Below, one piece after another: positions 17,133 through 29,195 of a DNA stretch of 64,000 bases. The position numbers were made by a program, and so were the translations under genes. Source of the DNA: Hyphomicrobiales bacterium. Lineage in GTDB: Bacteria; Pseudomonadota; Alphaproteobacteria; Rhizobiales; Beijerinckiaceae. The DNA lies in the NCBI GenBank assembly GCA_028869185.1, contig JAGWTA010000012.1, positions 1-64,000 of the forward strand. Reading direction: 5' to 3'. Numbering within the stretch: position 1 is the first letter of the stretch; every line of letters begins with the position of its first letter. The notes beneath the pieces are model-generated. The model ran no database searches, was not told the origin of the DNA, and was given only the letters and a program-made list of their open reading frames with translations.

Positions 17133-19250
17133 ATGCCCGATCTTCTCCTCGAACTTTTTTCCGAAGAAATCCCGGCGCGGATGCAGGGGCAGGCGGCTGC
17201 CGACCTCGAGCGTCTGACGAGCGAGGCGCTCGCCCAGCGCGGCTTGCGCTATGAGGGCGCAGTATCGCATGCGACGCCGCGCCGTCTGGCGTTGCATGTC
17301 GCCGGTCTGCCCGTCCGTCAGCCGGACGTGCGGGAGGAAAAGAAGGGGCCGCGCGTCGGCGCGCCCGAAGCGGCCATCGCGGGCTTTCTGAAAAGCGCGG
17401 GACTTTCCTCGCTCGATCAGGCGAAAATCGAGAAAGACCCGAAGAAGGGCGAGTTCTACGTCGCCATTGTCGAAAAGGCCGGGCGTCCGACGCTTGACGT
17501 GCTTGCGGAAATTCTGCCCGCAGTCGTCCGCAATTTTCCATGGCCGAAATCGATGCGTTGGGGCGCGGCCTCCGCCGAGCCCGACGCATTGCGCTGGGTG
17601 CGTCCTCTGCATTCCATCGTTGCGACGTTTGGCCCGGAAACGGAAGAGCCCGAGATCGTTCCGTTCGATATCGACGGCGTCAAAAGCGGCGACATCACCT
17701 ATGGCCATCGTTTCATGGCGCCGCAGGCGATCCGCGTGCGCCGGTTCGACGATTACCTGCCCGCGCTCGATCGCGCGAAAGTGGTGCTCGACGCCGGACG
17801 CCGGCGCGATATCATCGCGCATGACGCGCGCAATCTGGCGCTGGCCAATGGGCTTGAACTGATTGAGGACGAGGGCTTGCTGACCGAAGTCGCTGGCCTC
17901 GTCGAATGGCCGCGCGCGTTGATGGGATCGTTCGACGAAAATTTTCTGGCGATCCCGCCCGAAGTCATTCGCGCGACGATCCGCGCCAATCAAAAATGCT
18001 TTGTCCTGAAACGCAACGGCAAGCTCGCCAACCGTTTCATCCTCGTATCCAACATCGAGGCTGTCGATGGCGGCAAGGCGATTGTCGCCGGCAACGAGCG
18101 CGTCGTCGCCGCGCGCTTGTCGGACGCCAAGTTTTTCTGGGAAAGCGACCTGCGGACGAGGCTGGAGGAACGCGTTCCCCGGCTCGACAATATCGTCTTC
18201 CACGAGCGCCTCGGCACGCAGGGCGCGCGCGTGAAGCGCCTCGAGGATCTCGCTTACGACATCGCTTCCCGCGTCGGCGCCGATCCGGCCAGGGCGGCGC
18301 AGGCGGCCCATCTCGCCAAGGCCGATCTGGTGAGCGAAATGGTCGGGGAATTCCCCGAATTGCAGGGCCTGATGGGCCGTTATTACGCCGCCGCGCAGGG
18401 CAAGGACGCTTCCGTGGCGGCCGCCATCGAGGACCACTACAAGCCGCAGGGTCCCAATGATCGCGTCCCGACCGATCCCACGGCCATCGCTGTCGCGCTC
18501 GCCGACAAGATCGATACGCTCGTTGGTTTCTGGGCGATCAACGAAAAGCCGACGGGCTCGAAAGACCCGTATGCGCTGCGCAGGGCCGCGCTCGGCGTCA
18601 TCCGCATTATTCTGGAAAACGGCCTGCGCCTGCCGTTGTTGTACGAGTTCCGGCTGGCGCAGTCGCATCTGCGCGTCCACGCCAATATCGCGAACGATTT
18701 GCTGGCGTTCTTTGCTGATCGCCTCAAGGTCTATCTGCGCGACAAGGGCGTTCGGCACGATGTCATCGATTCGGTTTTCGCGCTCGAAGGACAGGATGAT
18801 CTCGCCATGATCGACAAACGCGCCGCCGCACTGACGAAATTTCTCGACACCGACGATGGAAAAAATCTGCTCGCCGGTTTCAGACGCGCCGCAAACATCC
18901 TGCGCGCCGAAGAAAAGAAAGACGGCGAGGGCGCCTTCGATGCGCGCCATGCGCCCAATCTCCGCAAGGAGCACGCCGAGAATGTTCTGGCTGCCGCCAT
19001 CGACCGCGCGCGCAACGAGACGAAGGAAAAGCTGAAGGAAGAAGATTACGAGGGCGCAATGCGGGCGCTGGCGAAATTACGCGCGCCCGTCGACGGCTTC
19101 TTCGATCAGGTGACGGTCAACGATCCTGATCAGCGCTATCGCAAGAACCGCCTGCAACTGCTGCACGAATTGCGCGAGGCGATGTTGCAGGTGGCCGATT
19201 TCTCGAAGATTTCGGGCGACGCCCCGCAGGGCAGGGCGCCTGGCGCCTGA
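17133..19250 (+). CDS. glyS: Glycyl-tRNA synthetase beta subunit
   Basis: 705 residues, the tRNA-binding partner of GlyQ. Conserved features include the N-terminal [16 protein letters not shown], the central MRWG and FGHRFM-like (YGHRFMAP) region, an HD-like stretch ([21 protein letters not shown]) and the C-terminal anticodon-binding region with FFDQVTVND. The ATG at 17133 follows GAAAGACC and is the family start. It ends 16 bases before the stop of the convergent GST gene. Confidence 0.97.
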   Translation: MPDLLLELFSEEIPARMQGQAAADLERLTSEALAQRGLRYEGAVSHATPRRLALHVAGLPVRQPDVREEKKGPRVGAPEAAIAGFLKSAGLSSLDQAKIEKDPKKGEFYVAIVEKAGRPTLDVLAEILPAVVRNFPWPKSMRWGAASAEPDALRWVRPLHSIVATFGPETEEPEIVPFDIDGVKSGDITYGHRFMAPQAIRVRRFDDYLPALDRAKVVLDAGRRRDIIAHDARNLALANGLELIEDEGLLTEVAGLVEWPRALMGSFDENFLAIPPEVIRATIRANQKCFVLKRNGKLANRFILVSNIEAVDGGKAIVAGNERVVAARLSDAKFFWESDLRTRLEERVPRLDNIVFHERLGTQGARVKRLEDLAYDIASRVGADPARAAQAAHLAKADLVSEMVGEFPELQGLMGRYYAAAQGKDASVAAAIEDHYKPQGPNDRVPTDPTAIAVALADKIDTLVGFWAINEKPTGSKDPYALRRAALGVIRIILENGLRLPLLYEFRLAQSHLRVHANIANDLLAFFADRLKVYLRDKGVRHDVIDSVFALEGQDDLAMIDKRAAALTKFLDTDDGKNLLAGFRRAANILRAEEKKDGEGAFDARHAPNLRKEHAENVLAAAIDRARNETKEKLKEEDYEGAMRALAKLRAPVDGFFDQVTVNDPDQRYRKNRLQLLHELREAMLQVADFSKISGDAPQGRAPGA

Positions 19251-19265
19251 GCGCGCCGCGCGGGG

Positions 19266-20132
19266 TCAGCTTTTCGGCGCGAGCTTGTCCTGCGTTTTCG
19301 TATCGAAATCGCTGGCGTCGTGACGCTCGTGCAATTGCTGCGAGGGATCGCCGCTCGTCTTGTTGACCATGCGCCCGCGTCTGACGGCCGCGCGGTCGCC
19401 GATGGCGTCGGCCCAGCGGCGCAGATTCTTGTATTCGGAGACCGACAGGAATTCGCCCGCTTCGTAAAGCTTGCCCTGCGCCATTTGCCCATACCACGGC
19501 CAGATCGCCATATCGGCGATGGTGTAATCGGGCCCTGCGACATAGACGCTTTCACCCAGACGCTTGTCGAGCAGATCGAGCTGGCGTTTGGTCTCCATCG
19601 CATAACGGTCGATGGCATATTGAATCTTCACCGGCGCATAGGCGTAAAAATGCCCGAAGCCGCCGCCCAGAAACGGCGCGGAACCCATCTGCCAGAACAG
19701 CCAGTTGAGACATTCGGTGCGCGCGCGTAGGTCCTTCGGCAGGAAGGCGCCGAATTTCTCGGCGAGATAAACGAGGATCGAACCGGACTCGAACACGCGC
19801 AGCGGCGGATTGAGCGAATGATCCACTAAAGCGGGAATTTTCGAATTGGGATTGGCGCCAACAAAGCCCGAGCCGAACTGCTGGCCTTCGCCGATATTGA
19901 CGAGCCATGCGTCATATTCGGCGCCCGTGAATCCGGCCGCCAGCAGTTCTTCCAGCAGGATTGTCACCTTCTGTCCGTTTGGCGTCGCCAGCGAATAAAG
20001 CTGCAGGGGATGCTTGCCGACCGGCAACGCCTTTTGATGCGTCGCGCCCGACACGGGCCGGTTGATGTTGGCGAAACGTCCGCCATTCTCGCGGTCAAAG
20101 CTCCAGACTTTCGGCGGCGTGTAGTCGGTCAT
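19266..20132 (-). CDS. yghU: YghU-type glutathione S-transferase / disulfide-bond oxidoreductase
   Basis: 288 residues from the ATG at 20132, the same length as E. coli YghU. The N-terminal extension with FANINRPVSGATHQKALPVG and the thioredoxin-like start LQLYSLATPNGQKVTILLEE are distinctive. The GST C-terminal helical region follows (GGGFGHFYAYAP, AGPDYTIADMAIWPW). YghU-type proteins have disulfide reductase activity and bind two glutathiones. The longer frame above 20132 is antisense-like and lacks resemblance to the family. It is cytoplasmic and likely a single-gene unit. Confidence 0.93.
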   Translation of the reverse strand: MTDYTPPKVWSFDRENGGRFANINRPVSGATHQKALPVGKHPLQLYSLATPNGQKVTILLEELLAAGFTGAEYDAWLVNIGEGQQFGSGFVGANPNSKIPALVDHSLNPPLRVFESGSILVYLAEKFGAFLPKDLRARTECLNWLFWQMGSAPFLGGGFGHFYAYAPVKIQYAIDRYAMETKRQLDLLDKRLGESVYVAGPDYTIADMAIWPWYGQMAQGKLYEAGEFLSVSEYKNLRRWADAIGDRAAVRRGRMVNKTSGDPSQQLHERHDASDFDTKTQDKLAPKS

Positions 20133-20194
20133 TCCATGTCTCCGGCGTGGTTGCAGCCAGCCTAGCAAGCAGCGCTGCAACGCGCCAGTTCGCG

Positions 20195-20713
20195 CTACTT
20201 GCCGGCCGCAGGCGCGCGTAACGGCCAGAAATAATGCCACGTGCCGTCCTCGCCGATCGACAGCGTCATTGGCGGGGGCAATCCGTTGGCGTCGATCTTG
20301 GCCAGCTCGGCAAAGCGCACGCACGACAACATGATCTGTCGCTCGTCGGCGCTGGGCGCGGCAGGCGGCGCAAAAGCGAAGGCCGGCCATAAAAAGCTGC
20401 GCGTGATTCCTTCGCGCTTTTCCACGCAGGACTGGCGCAACACGGCGCGCAGCAACGCAATTGTCTCGACGCCTTGTCGATCGAACGACAGGCGCTTCAG
20501 CATCGCAACGACGTCTTCGTGCAGCGCGTCGGGCTTGCGCTCGTCGGCGCGCTCGAAAATCGGTCGCACTTCGGAAAATTCGACAGCGTTGCGCAGCGCC
20601 TCGACATCGCCCTTCGCGCAGGCGTCGAGAATGCGCCGGCGCATGGCGGCGACGCGCGGCGGCAGCTGGCGCGGATCGCTGATGGCGGAGGAAAATTGAA
20701 CGATGGACGCCAT
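20195..20713 (-). CDS. Conserved hypothetical protein, 172 residues
   Basis: A mostly helical N-terminal half resembling an ankyrin- or tetratricopeptide-like helix pair (ILDACAKGDVEALRNAVEFSEVRPIF) and a C-terminal half with FAFAPPAAPSADERQIMLSCV and a final WHYFWPL segment. No signal peptide or membrane helix. I recognise no named domain. It is followed on the same strand by the YghU gene (62-base gap) and preceded by the 86-residue gene, suggesting a possible operon. Confidence 0.7.
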   Translation of the reverse strand: MASIVQFSSAISDPRQLPPRVAAMRRRILDACAKGDVEALRNAVEFSEVRPIFERADERKPDALHEDVVAMLKRLSFDRQGVETIALLRAVLRQSCVEKREGITRSFLWPAFAFAPPAAPSADERQIMLSCVRFAELAKIDANGLPPPMTLSIGEDGTWHYFWPLRAPAAGK

Positions 20714-20762
20714 CGGCGCAGTTTACGTCAAGCGCGCCATCCGCAACAATCGCGGACGGGCC

Positions 20763-21023
20763 TCAGTGGCGCGAGCCGAATGTGAACTCGCCGCGCCGCA
20801 CGCGGTCTGGCAGGCGCGCGACGAAAGCGGCCACCTGGTCTTCGCCATAGGCGGCGACAAGCTCCTGCAAGCCCGCCGTGATCGCCGCATCGGCGAATGA
20901 ATCGGCGTCGATGCCGGCGATTATCGCCTCGGCGAAGGCTTCGTTGACAAATAGCAGCGCGGCCCGGCGGTCCTCGCTGGTCAGTGTTTCGAGCGGATGG
21001 GCGTTGGCGTTGGCGGCGATCAT
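20763..21023 (-). CDS. Small helical unknown protein, 86 residues
   Basis: An acidic, Ala/Glu-rich, helix-forming protein (LLFVNEAFAEAIIAGIDADSFADAAITAGLQELVAAYGEDQVAAFVARLP) with no transmembrane segment. I do not recognise it. It is divergent from the patatin-like gene and lies 50 bases upstream of the 172-residue gene on the same strand. Its composition matches a real coding region, unlike the arginine-rich antisense frames nearby. Confidence 0.65.
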   Translation of the reverse strand: MIAANANAHPLETLTSEDRRAALLFVNEAFAEAIIAGIDADSFADAAITAGLQELVAAYGEDQVAAFVARLPDRVRRGEFTFGSRH

Positions 21024-21126
21024 GAGCGCACATTAACGAGCCGCGCGCGCCTGCGCGATCAGGGTCTTGCCAAAGGGTTAACGGCGGGCCTCAATTGTTT
21101 CTTAACGGCCAAAAAAGGGGGCTTCG

Positions 21127-23241
21127 ATGGCTGAAGACTGGCGGGAGCGGCGGCTCCATTGCGACATCGTCATGGCTGGCGGCGTCACCAGCGGCGTTGT
21201 TTACCCCGCCGCGGCGCTCGAAATCTCGCGGCGATACCGCTTTCATTCGCTGGCGGGCGCTTCGGCCGGCGCAAATGCGGCCGCCGCCGCCGCTGCGGCC
21301 GAATATGCCCGCCTGCGACACAACGATCCCGATGGTTTCCAGCGCGTGGCCGATATGGCGGCGCGCATGGGCGAGACAGGCGCTGACGGCCACACGCGCC
21401 TTTACGGCATTTTCCAGCCGCAACGCGAAACCGCCGCGCTGTTTGCGTTGGCGGCGCCGCTGTTTTCCAGGCGCGGGAAAAGCGTTGCGCTGCGGCTTGC
21501 CGGCGCCGCGCTCGCGCAATGGCGCATCAGCGCGCCGGGCGTTGTCGTCGCGCTGCTGGGCTTGCGCGCGGCCTTTGCGCTGTTTTCGGTTGGCCATGGC
21601 CTGCTTGCGCTTGGAGCTGCGCTGGTTTCCTTCGTTGCAGGCGCTGCGGCCAGTCTGGCGATGTTCGCTGCATTGCTGCGTTGGCTATGGCTGCCGGCCT
21701 GGCGCGCCAACGGATACGGCCTTTGCACCGGGTCCGCCGGCGCCGCTGCAACGAGCGATCCATCCGGAAACCAGCATGTGACGGATTGGGTGCACGAGGT
21801 GGTGCAATCGGCGGCCGGACGCCGAGCATCGGACGATCCCGTAACATTCGGAGATCTGTGGACGGCCGATGACGCAGGGCGCGACGCTGGCGATGCAGAC
21901 GCGCGACGCGCGATCGAGCTTGTCGTCGTGGCCAGCGACATCAGCCGCAACCGCGTGGCGCATGCGCCCTTTCTCGAAGCGCCTTCGCCGCTCTACATCA
22001 GCGCGTCGACATTGCAATTTTATTTCCCGCCGGCGATTGCGCGCTGGATGATCGAAAAGGCGCGGCCGTGCGATGGGCGCGTCGTCGCCGACGCTGGCGT
22101 GATGCGCCTGCCGCTCCCGCAGGATCTTCCGCTCGTTTTTGCAACGCGCCTGTCGTTCGGTTTCCCCGCCCTGCTCAGCGCAGTGCCTTTGCTCACGCCC
22201 GATTTCGCGGGCCCGCGCGACGCGGAAGGCCGGCTGCGGTTGCGCCCGGTATGGTTTTCCGACGGCGGCGTCGTCTCGAATTTTCCGATCCAGTTTTTTG
22301 ACGAGCCTTTGCCATCGCGCCCGACATTCGGCATCAATTTCGTTTCTTACGGCGACGAAGCGCCCAATGTCGCAGCCTATGTTGACGACGACGATCCTCA
22401 TTGCGGCGCAACGCTCGAACGCTGCGACGAGGATCAGCCGATAGCCGATCCCATGGCGCCCTCGCGCGCGCAATCGCAGCCGATTGCGGTGAAGAACGGC
22501 AAGCCGCAACCCGGCGATCCCGTCTGGGGTTATGTCAGCGCCGTCGATGGAGCGACCGCGGCGCCAGCGCCATTTTCGGCTTTCGACGGCGCAGGATTTC
22601 AGGGCGTCGCGGCTTTGCTGTCGGCTGTTCTCAACACAGCGCGCTTTTGGGGGCAGAACCAGTTGATGCTTGCGCCTGGCGTGCGCGACCGCATCGTCAA
22701 TATCGCGCTCAACCAGAACGAGGGCGGGCTCAATCTGGACATGAGTGCGCAAACGATCGCCGACCTGATCGCGCGCGGACAGGCCGCAGGCATGTTGATC
22801 GCGAACCGTTTCGATCCGACGCCAGCTCTCGATCCGACAACCGGCAAGCCGGGGGTCGACGCATTTCCGCAACATCGCTGGATCCGCTATCGCGCCTTCA
22901 TGGCCGCGATCGAAAATCTGACGCGCCGCTTCAATCGCGCGCGCATCGCGTCGGACGCTGCCGCCGCAGAACGAGCAGAGCCGGACCTCAACGCGATGAT
23001 CGACGGCGCCGCGCCGGTCTATCCAGCGCCTGAAAGCGCGCGCGCGTTTTTCAGGACGCAAACAGATGGGCTTTACGCTTATGGGCGCGCGATGGAGCAG
23101 GCGACGGCGCGCGGCGCGCCCCCGTCATCCTTCGATCCGCCGGGCTCAACCGCTGAAACGGGCGCAGCGCCGCGCCCGAAGATGCGCTTGCGCGAACAGC
23201 CGGTCGACGAGGATGAAACGCGCGCCCCGCAGCGCGCCTGA
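21127..23241 (+). CDS. Patatin-like phospholipase-domain protein with membrane insert
   Basis: 704 residues. The patatin catalytic elements are all present: the oxyanion loop MAGGVTSGVVYP (about 16-27), the nucleophile elbow GASAG with S46, and the DGG motif with D379 (WFSDGGVVSNFPI). Between them, residues about 134-190 form two to three hydrophobic helices, an unusual insertion that would place the domain at a membrane. The C-terminal 300 residues hold no domain I recognise. Members hydrolyse acyl groups from lipids. The ATG at 21127 follows a purine-rich GGGGGCTTCG. It stands alone, with the TIGR02301 gene converging two bases after its stop. Confidence 0.88.
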   Translation: MAEDWRERRLHCDIVMAGGVTSGVVYPAAALEISRRYRFHSLAGASAGANAAAAAAAAEYARLRHNDPDGFQRVADMAARMGETGADGHTRLYGIFQPQRETAALFALAAPLFSRRGKSVALRLAGAALAQWRISAPGVVVALLGLRAAFALFSVGHGLLALGAALVSFVAGAAASLAMFAALLRWLWLPAWRANGYGLCTGSAGAAATSDPSGNQHVTDWVHEVVQSAAGRRASDDPVTFGDLWTADDAGRDAGDADARRAIELVVVASDISRNRVAHAPFLEAPSPLYISASTLQFYFPPAIARWMIEKARPCDGRVVADAGVMRLPLPQDLPLVFATRLSFGFPALLSAVPLLTPDFAGPRDAEGRLRLRPVWFSDGGVVSNFPIQFFDEPLPSRPTFGINFVSYGDEAPNVAAYVDDDDPHCGATLERCDEDQPIADPMAPSRAQSQPIAVKNGKPQPGDPVWGYVSAVDGATAAPAPFSAFDGAGFQGVAALLSAVLNTARFWGQNQLMLAPGVRDRIVNIALNQNEGGLNLDMSAQTIADLIARGQAAGMLIANRFDPTPALDPTTGKPGVDAFPQHRWIRYRAFMAAIENLTRRFNRARIASDAAAAERAEPDLNAMIDGAAPVYPAPESARAFFRTQTDGLYAYGRAMEQATARGAPPSSFDPPGSTAETGAAPRPKMRLREQPVDEDETRAPQRA

Positions 23242-23242
23242 G

Positions 23243-23773
23243 CTATTGCCCGCGGTAGCGCGAAGAAATATCGCGCGCGATGGAGTCGCCTTCCGTCAGG
23301 TAGCGCTTGATCACGATTTCTGCATTCGGCGTGCAGCGCCGATAGGTCGCTTGATAGCCTGCATAGCCGTAATTGAACGCGCCGGCGAGGCGATCGCGTC
23401 GGCCGGCGTCGCCAGCCGATTCCGTTTCGACGAGATGCGCCATCTGTGCGCGGAATTTCGCGGCGTCGTCGGCGCCGCACAACGCGCGCATATAGGAGAG
23501 CGCGCCGAGAATTTCGGCAAGCCGCAGCAGGCGCGCTTCGTAGACGGCGGGCGGCGCTTCGGCCGGCTTGGCCGCTTCATTGTCCTTGCCGTTCTGTTCT
23601 TTCTCCTTGGCGCTTTTCTCCCTGGCGTCCTTGTCTTTTGCGTCTTTGTCTTTTGCGTCTTTGTCTCTCGCGCTCCTGACGCCCTCGCCGTGGCGCGGCT
23701 TTGTCTGCGCGTCGGCGGCGAGCGGCGCCAGCGCAATCTGCAGACATAGCGCAAGCTTTGTGATGCGGCTCAT
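23243..23773 (-). CDS. TIGR02301-family exported protein with Lys/Asp repeat
   Basis: 176 residues, with a Sec signal peptide (LALCLQIALAPLAADA). Residues about 35-60 are a charged Lys/Asp/Ala repeat encoded by three 15-base DNA repeats. The C-terminal domain (about 75-176) matches the alphaproteobacterial TIGR02301 family: YEARLLRLAEILGALSYMRALCG, FNYGYAGYQATYRRC and YLTEGDSIARDI. The family function is unknown and periplasmic. It has a strong AAAGGAG site before the ATG at 23773. Its start overlaps the NUDIX stop by four bases (ATGA), so translation is probably coupled. Confidence 0.87.
   Translation of the reverse strand: MSRITKLALCLQIALAPLAADAQTKPRHGEGVRSARDKDAKDKDAKDKDAREKSAKEKEQNGKDNEAAKPAEAPPAVYEARLLRLAEILGALSYMRALCGADDAAKFRAQMAHLVETESAGDAGRRDRLAGAFNYGYAGYQATYRRCTPNAEIVIKRYLTEGDSIARDISSRYRGQ
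23625..23669 (-). repeat. Three tandem 15-base repeats
   Basis: Three near-identical 15-base units occur at 23625-23639, 23640-23654 and 23655-23669 (plus strand GCGTCCTTGTCTTTT, GCGTCTTTGTCTTTT, GCGTCTTTGTCTCTC). They encode the Lys-Asp-Ala-rich run in the TIGR02301 protein. The number of units may vary between strains by slippage; this is inference. Confidence 0.8.
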
Positions 23774-24213
23774 CGCGCGCTCCTTTCGAGAATGCGCGCA
23801 GCGCTCGCCAGAACTTCAGCAAGGCCCGGCGTCGTCGGCAGGTCGGCGACCTCGCGCGGATCGATCCAGCGCACAGCGCCGGCTTCGGGTCCAGTTTGCG
23901 CCTCGCCGCCTGTCCATACGCCGACAAACGAGGCGACGACGAAATGTCGCTGCACGCCGCCGTCGTCGTCCCGGTCAATCCGCTCGACATGACGATTGAA
24001 GGCGAGAATGCGCGCGCTCACGCCCACTTCCTCATGCAATTCGCGCAAGGCGGCGGCTTCGAGGCTTTCTCCGCATTCCACCACGCCGCCGGGCAGAGAC
24101 CAAAGGTCGGCGCCGGGCGGCTTGGTGCGCGTCGCCACCAGCGCCTTGCCCTCGCGGAAGACGGCGATCGAAACCGCCAGAAACGGATGATCGGGATATT
24201 CGCGCGCGCTCAA
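23770..24213 (-). CDS. NUDIX hydrolase
   Basis: 147 residues. The Nudix box G(5x)E(7x)REx2EExG is complete ([23 protein letters not shown] spans about 42-64, written here in parts: GGVVECGES, then REL and HEEVG). It hydrolyses a nucleoside diphosphate linked to another moiety, and the preceding [13 protein letters not shown] start is like ADP-ribose or oxidised-nucleotide members. It overlaps its neighbours by four bases on each side in the order pdxH, NUDIX, TIGR02301, so the three form one operon. The specific substrate is not visible in the sequence. Confidence 0.9.
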   Translation of the reverse strand: MSAREYPDHPFLAVSIAVFREGKALVATRTKPPGADLWSLPGGVVECGESLEAAALRELHEEVGVSARILAFNRHVERIDRDDDGGVQRHFVVASFVGVWTGGEAQTGPEAGAVRWIDPREVADLPTTPGLAEVLASAARILERSAR

Positions 24214-24836
24214 GGGTAGAGCCGTTCTTTGGTCCAGCCGCCTTCGGGAGCAGGGCGACGAAAAACAATCCGGTCATGCAGGCGAAACGGTTTGTCCGCC
24301 CAGAATTCGATCTCGACCGGACGGATGCGGAAACCTTTCCAGTAGGGCGGGCGCGGCACCTCGCCGATGGCGTATTGCGCGCCATAACGGGCGACGGCCT
24401 TTTCGAGCGCAAAGCGGCTCTCCAGCGGGCGCGATTGCCGCGAGGCCCAGGCGCCGATGCGGCTGTCGCGGGGCCGCGACGCGAAATAGGCGTCGGATTC
24501 CGCATCGGTCACGATTTCCACAAGTCCGCGAAAGCGCGCCTGCCGGCGAAGGCTCTTCCAGTGAAAAAGCGCCGCCGCCTTGCCGCCGGTCAGCAATTCG
24601 CCGCCCTTGGCGCTTTCGGCATTGGTGTAAAAAACCAGCCCGTGCTCGTCGAATCCCTTTAAAAGGACCATGCGCACATTGGGCAGTCCCGCCGGGTCCA
24701 CCGTCGCAAGCGCCATGGCTTCGGGGTCGTTGATCTCCTTGGCCCGCGCTTCGTCCAGCCAGCGCAGAAAAAGGGCGAAAGGTTCGTTGGCTTCGGTGAA
24801 GTCACCGGGCGTTAACCCCTCTGCGAGAGAATTCAT
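24210..24836 (-). CDS. pdxH: Pyridoxamine/pyridoxine 5'-phosphate oxidase
   Basis: 208 residues, cytoplasmic, FMN-dependent. It oxidises PNP or PMP to pyridoxal phosphate. FMN- and substrate-binding segments are clear: [52 protein letters not shown], and the C-terminal [18 protein letters not shown] with RLYP end. It leads the pdxH-NUDIX-TIGR02301 operon and is divergent from the small surface lipoprotein gene with a 36-base gap. Confidence 0.96.
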   Translation of the reverse strand: MNSLAEGLTPGDFTEANEPFALFLRWLDEARAKEINDPEAMALATVDPAGLPNVRMVLLKGFDEHGLVFYTNAESAKGGELLTGGKAAALFHWKSLRRQARFRGLVEIVTDAESDAYFASRPRDSRIGAWASRQSRPLESRFALEKAVARYGAQYAIGEVPRPPYWKGFRIRPVEIEFWADKPFRLHDRIVFRRPAPEGGWTKERLYP

Positions 24837-24872
24837 GACGATTGCTTTCTTTTGTATCGGGTCGAAATTCGT

Positions 24873-25305
24873 ATGGCTCTAGCGTGGGTCGGTTTCAAGG
24901 CTCCAGGACGCGCGGCTTCGGCTTTGCTCGTAGCCCTGCAGCTTTGCGGCTGCTCGGTCGCCATTCCGCTGCCCGGCCTTTCGGACAAGGCAAGCGACGA
25001 GGATGTCACCGGCTCCATCGCCAAGCCGGTTTCCCCGCTCTCGCGCCGTCTCGACGAGGAGGATTGGCGCAGGGCGAAGGCCGCCCTGGCCACGGCGCTC
25101 GATCCGCAGGGCTCGGGCGCGCCCGTCTCCTGGGACAATCCCGCCAGCAAGGCCAAGGGCTCGATCGCGCCTGTGGCGCTGCCCTATCCGGTCGATGGGC
25201 GCGTCTGCCGCGCTTTTGTCGCGAAGATCGACACCTCGAAGGGTCACGAAGACATGCAGGGCGCCGCCTGCCGCATTTCCGGCGACGACTGGGATGTGAA
25301 CAACG

Positions 25306-25325
<20 letters not shown>
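24873..25325 (+). CDS. RT0821/Lpp0805-family surface lipoprotein
   Basis: 150 residues from the ATG at 24873. A signal peptide ends in lipobox QLCGC, predicting a lipid-anchored envelope protein. The C-terminal domain resembles the 16-kDa/RT0821 surface family ([33 protein letters not shown]). In Rhizobiales such proteins are often annotated as outer-membrane lipoproteins of unknown role. An upstream TTG (24852) would add seven residues but weakens the signal. Its last 20 bases overlap the opposing DUF255 gene. Confidence 0.82.
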
Positions 25326-27333
<2,008 letters not shown>

Positions 27334-27391
27334 GCGGCTAGCATAACGCCTTGGCGCAATCGCGAAAGTGCGTCAGGGCCGCAGGCGCGGA

Positions 27392-29014
27392 CTACTCGTG
27401 CAGCCCCGGCGCCTCGCGCCCCGAGCGCGCGACATATTCGGTGTAGCCGCCGCCATATTGATGCACGCCCTCGGGCGTCAGTTCGAGCACGCGGTTCGAC
27501 AAGGCCGCCAGAAAGCGCCTGTCGTGCGAGACGAACAGCATTGCGCCCTCGTAATTGGCGAGCGCGGCGATCAGCATGTCTTTCGTCGCCATGTCGAGAT
27601 GGTTGGTCGGCTCGTCGAGCACGAGAAAATTCGGCGGATCGTAGAGCATTTTCGCCATGACGAGCCGCGCCTTCTCGCCGCCCGACAGCACGCGGCAGGG
27701 CTTTTCCACATCGTCGCCCGAGAAGCCGAAACAGCCCGCGAGCGTGCGCAGCGAACCCTGGCCGGCTTGCGGAAACCAGCCTTCGAGCGATTCATAAATC
27801 GTCCGCTCGCCATCCAGCACATCCATCGAATGCTGTGCGAAATAACCCATCTTGACGCTGCCGCCGATGGCGACGTCGCCCGCATCCGGCTGCGCTGAGC
27901 CCGCGATCAGTTTCAGCAGCGTCGATTTTCCAGCGCCGTTGACGCCCATCACGGCCCAGCGCTCGCGTCGGCGCACCTGAAAATCGAGCCCGTCGTAAAT
28001 GGCGCGCGCGCCGTAATGTTTCGACACGCCCTTGAGCGTTGCGACATCCTCGCCCGAGCGCGGGGCGGGCGGAAAATCGAAGGCAATCGTCTGGCGCCGG
28101 CGCGGCGGCTCGACGCGGTCGATCTTCTCGAGCTTCTTCACGCGGCTTTGCACCTGCGCGGCGTGCGAGGCGCGCGCCTTGAAGCGCTCGATGAATTCGA
28201 TCTCTTTCGCCAGCATCGCCTGCTGGCGCTCGAACTGCGCCTGCTGCTGCTTTTCGGCGAGCGCGCGCTGCTCGGCGTAGAATTCGTAATCGCCCGAATA
28301 GGTCGTCAACGTTCCGCCGTCGATCTCGATGATCTTGGCGACGATGCGGTTCATGAATTCGCGGTCGTGCGACGTCATCAGCACGGCGCCGTCATAGCCG
28401 CGCAAAAATTGTTCGAGCCAGATCAGGCTTTCGAGATCGAGATGGTTCGAGGGCTCGTCGAGCAGCATCAGATCCGGCCGCATCAGCAGAATGCGCGCCA
28501 GCGCCACGCGCATCTTCCAGCCGCCGGACAGATGCCCGACATCGCCGTCCATCATCTCTTGCGTGAAGGAGAGCCCCGCGAGAATTTCGCGGGCGCGCGC
28601 ATCGAGCGCATAGCCGTCGAGTTCCTCGAACCGCGCCTGCGCCGCGCCATAGTTTTCGATGATGGCGTCCATCTCGTGCGCGCGCGCCGGATCGGCCATC
28701 GCCGCCTCCAGCGCCTTCATCTCGGCCAGAACCGCCGACACCGGCCCCGCGCCATCCATCACCTCCGCCACAGCGCTGCGCCCGGCCATCTCGCCGACAT
28801 CCTGGCTGAAATAGCCGATGGTGGTCCCGCGATCGACGGAGACCTGCCCCTCGTCGGGAGAATCCTCGCCCGCAATCATGCGGAACAGCGTCGTCTTGCC
28901 GGCGCCATTGGGCCCGACAAGGCCAGCCTTCTCGCCCCTGAGGATGACGGCGGAGGCCTCGATGAAGACGATCTGATGGCCGTTCTGCTTGGAGATTTTG
29001 TCGATGCGAATCAT
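27392..29014 (-). CDS. ABC-F family ATPase (ribosome-associated type)
   Basis: 540 residues with two ABC ATPase domains and no membrane domain. The first P-loop GPNGAGKTT (about 34-42) and signature LSGGWKMR, and the second P-loop GVNGAGKST and signature LSGGEKAR, are intact, with two Walker B/switch regions (LLDEPSNHLD, LVLDEPTNHLD). The charged linker between them (about 230-310; QQQAQFERQQAML) is characteristic of ABC-F proteins, which bind the ribosomal E site. I cannot tell EttA-, Uup- or YbiT-like function with certainty. It starts about 180 bases from the OLD gene on the opposite strand. Confidence 0.93.
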   Translation of the reverse strand: MIRIDKISKQNGHQIVFIEASAVILRGEKAGLVGPNGAGKTTLFRMIAGEDSPDEGQVSVDRGTTIGYFSQDVGEMAGRSAVAEVMDGAGPVSAVLAEMKALEAAMADPARAHEMDAIIENYGAAQARFEELDGYALDARAREILAGLSFTQEMMDGDVGHLSGGWKMRVALARILLMRPDLMLLDEPSNHLDLESLIWLEQFLRGYDGAVLMTSHDREFMNRIVAKIIEIDGGTLTTYSGDYEFYAEQRALAEKQQQAQFERQQAMLAKEIEFIERFKARASHAAQVQSRVKKLEKIDRVEPPRRRQTIAFDFPPAPRSGEDVATLKGVSKHYGARAIYDGLDFQVRRRERWAVMGVNGAGKSTLLKLIAGSAQPDAGDVAIGGSVKMGYFAQHSMDVLDGERTIYESLEGWFPQAGQGSLRTLAGCFGFSGDDVEKPCRVLSGGEKARLVMAKMLYDPPNFLVLDEPTNHLDMATKDMLIAALANYEGAMLFVSHDRRFLAALSNRVLELTPEGVHQYGGGYTEYVARSGREAPGLHE

Positions 29015-29195
29015 GCGGGGGTTATGGACTGGGGGGTGCGGGCGGGCAACCGTCCTGCCACACCAGTAGAGGCCAAAATGACAGCATTAAGTAAGGCAGT
29101 GCATAACTCGGAACTCTACTTGACTGTTCATGTTTTGTATCTGCCTAATGCATGGATCGAACTTCTGCAACTCAGACGGCCGCGCGGATCCAGCG

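Noticed and set aside
29120-29150. A promoter for the OLD gene
   Set aside because: TTGACT at 29120-29125 has no clear -10 box at normal spacing, so I did not list it.
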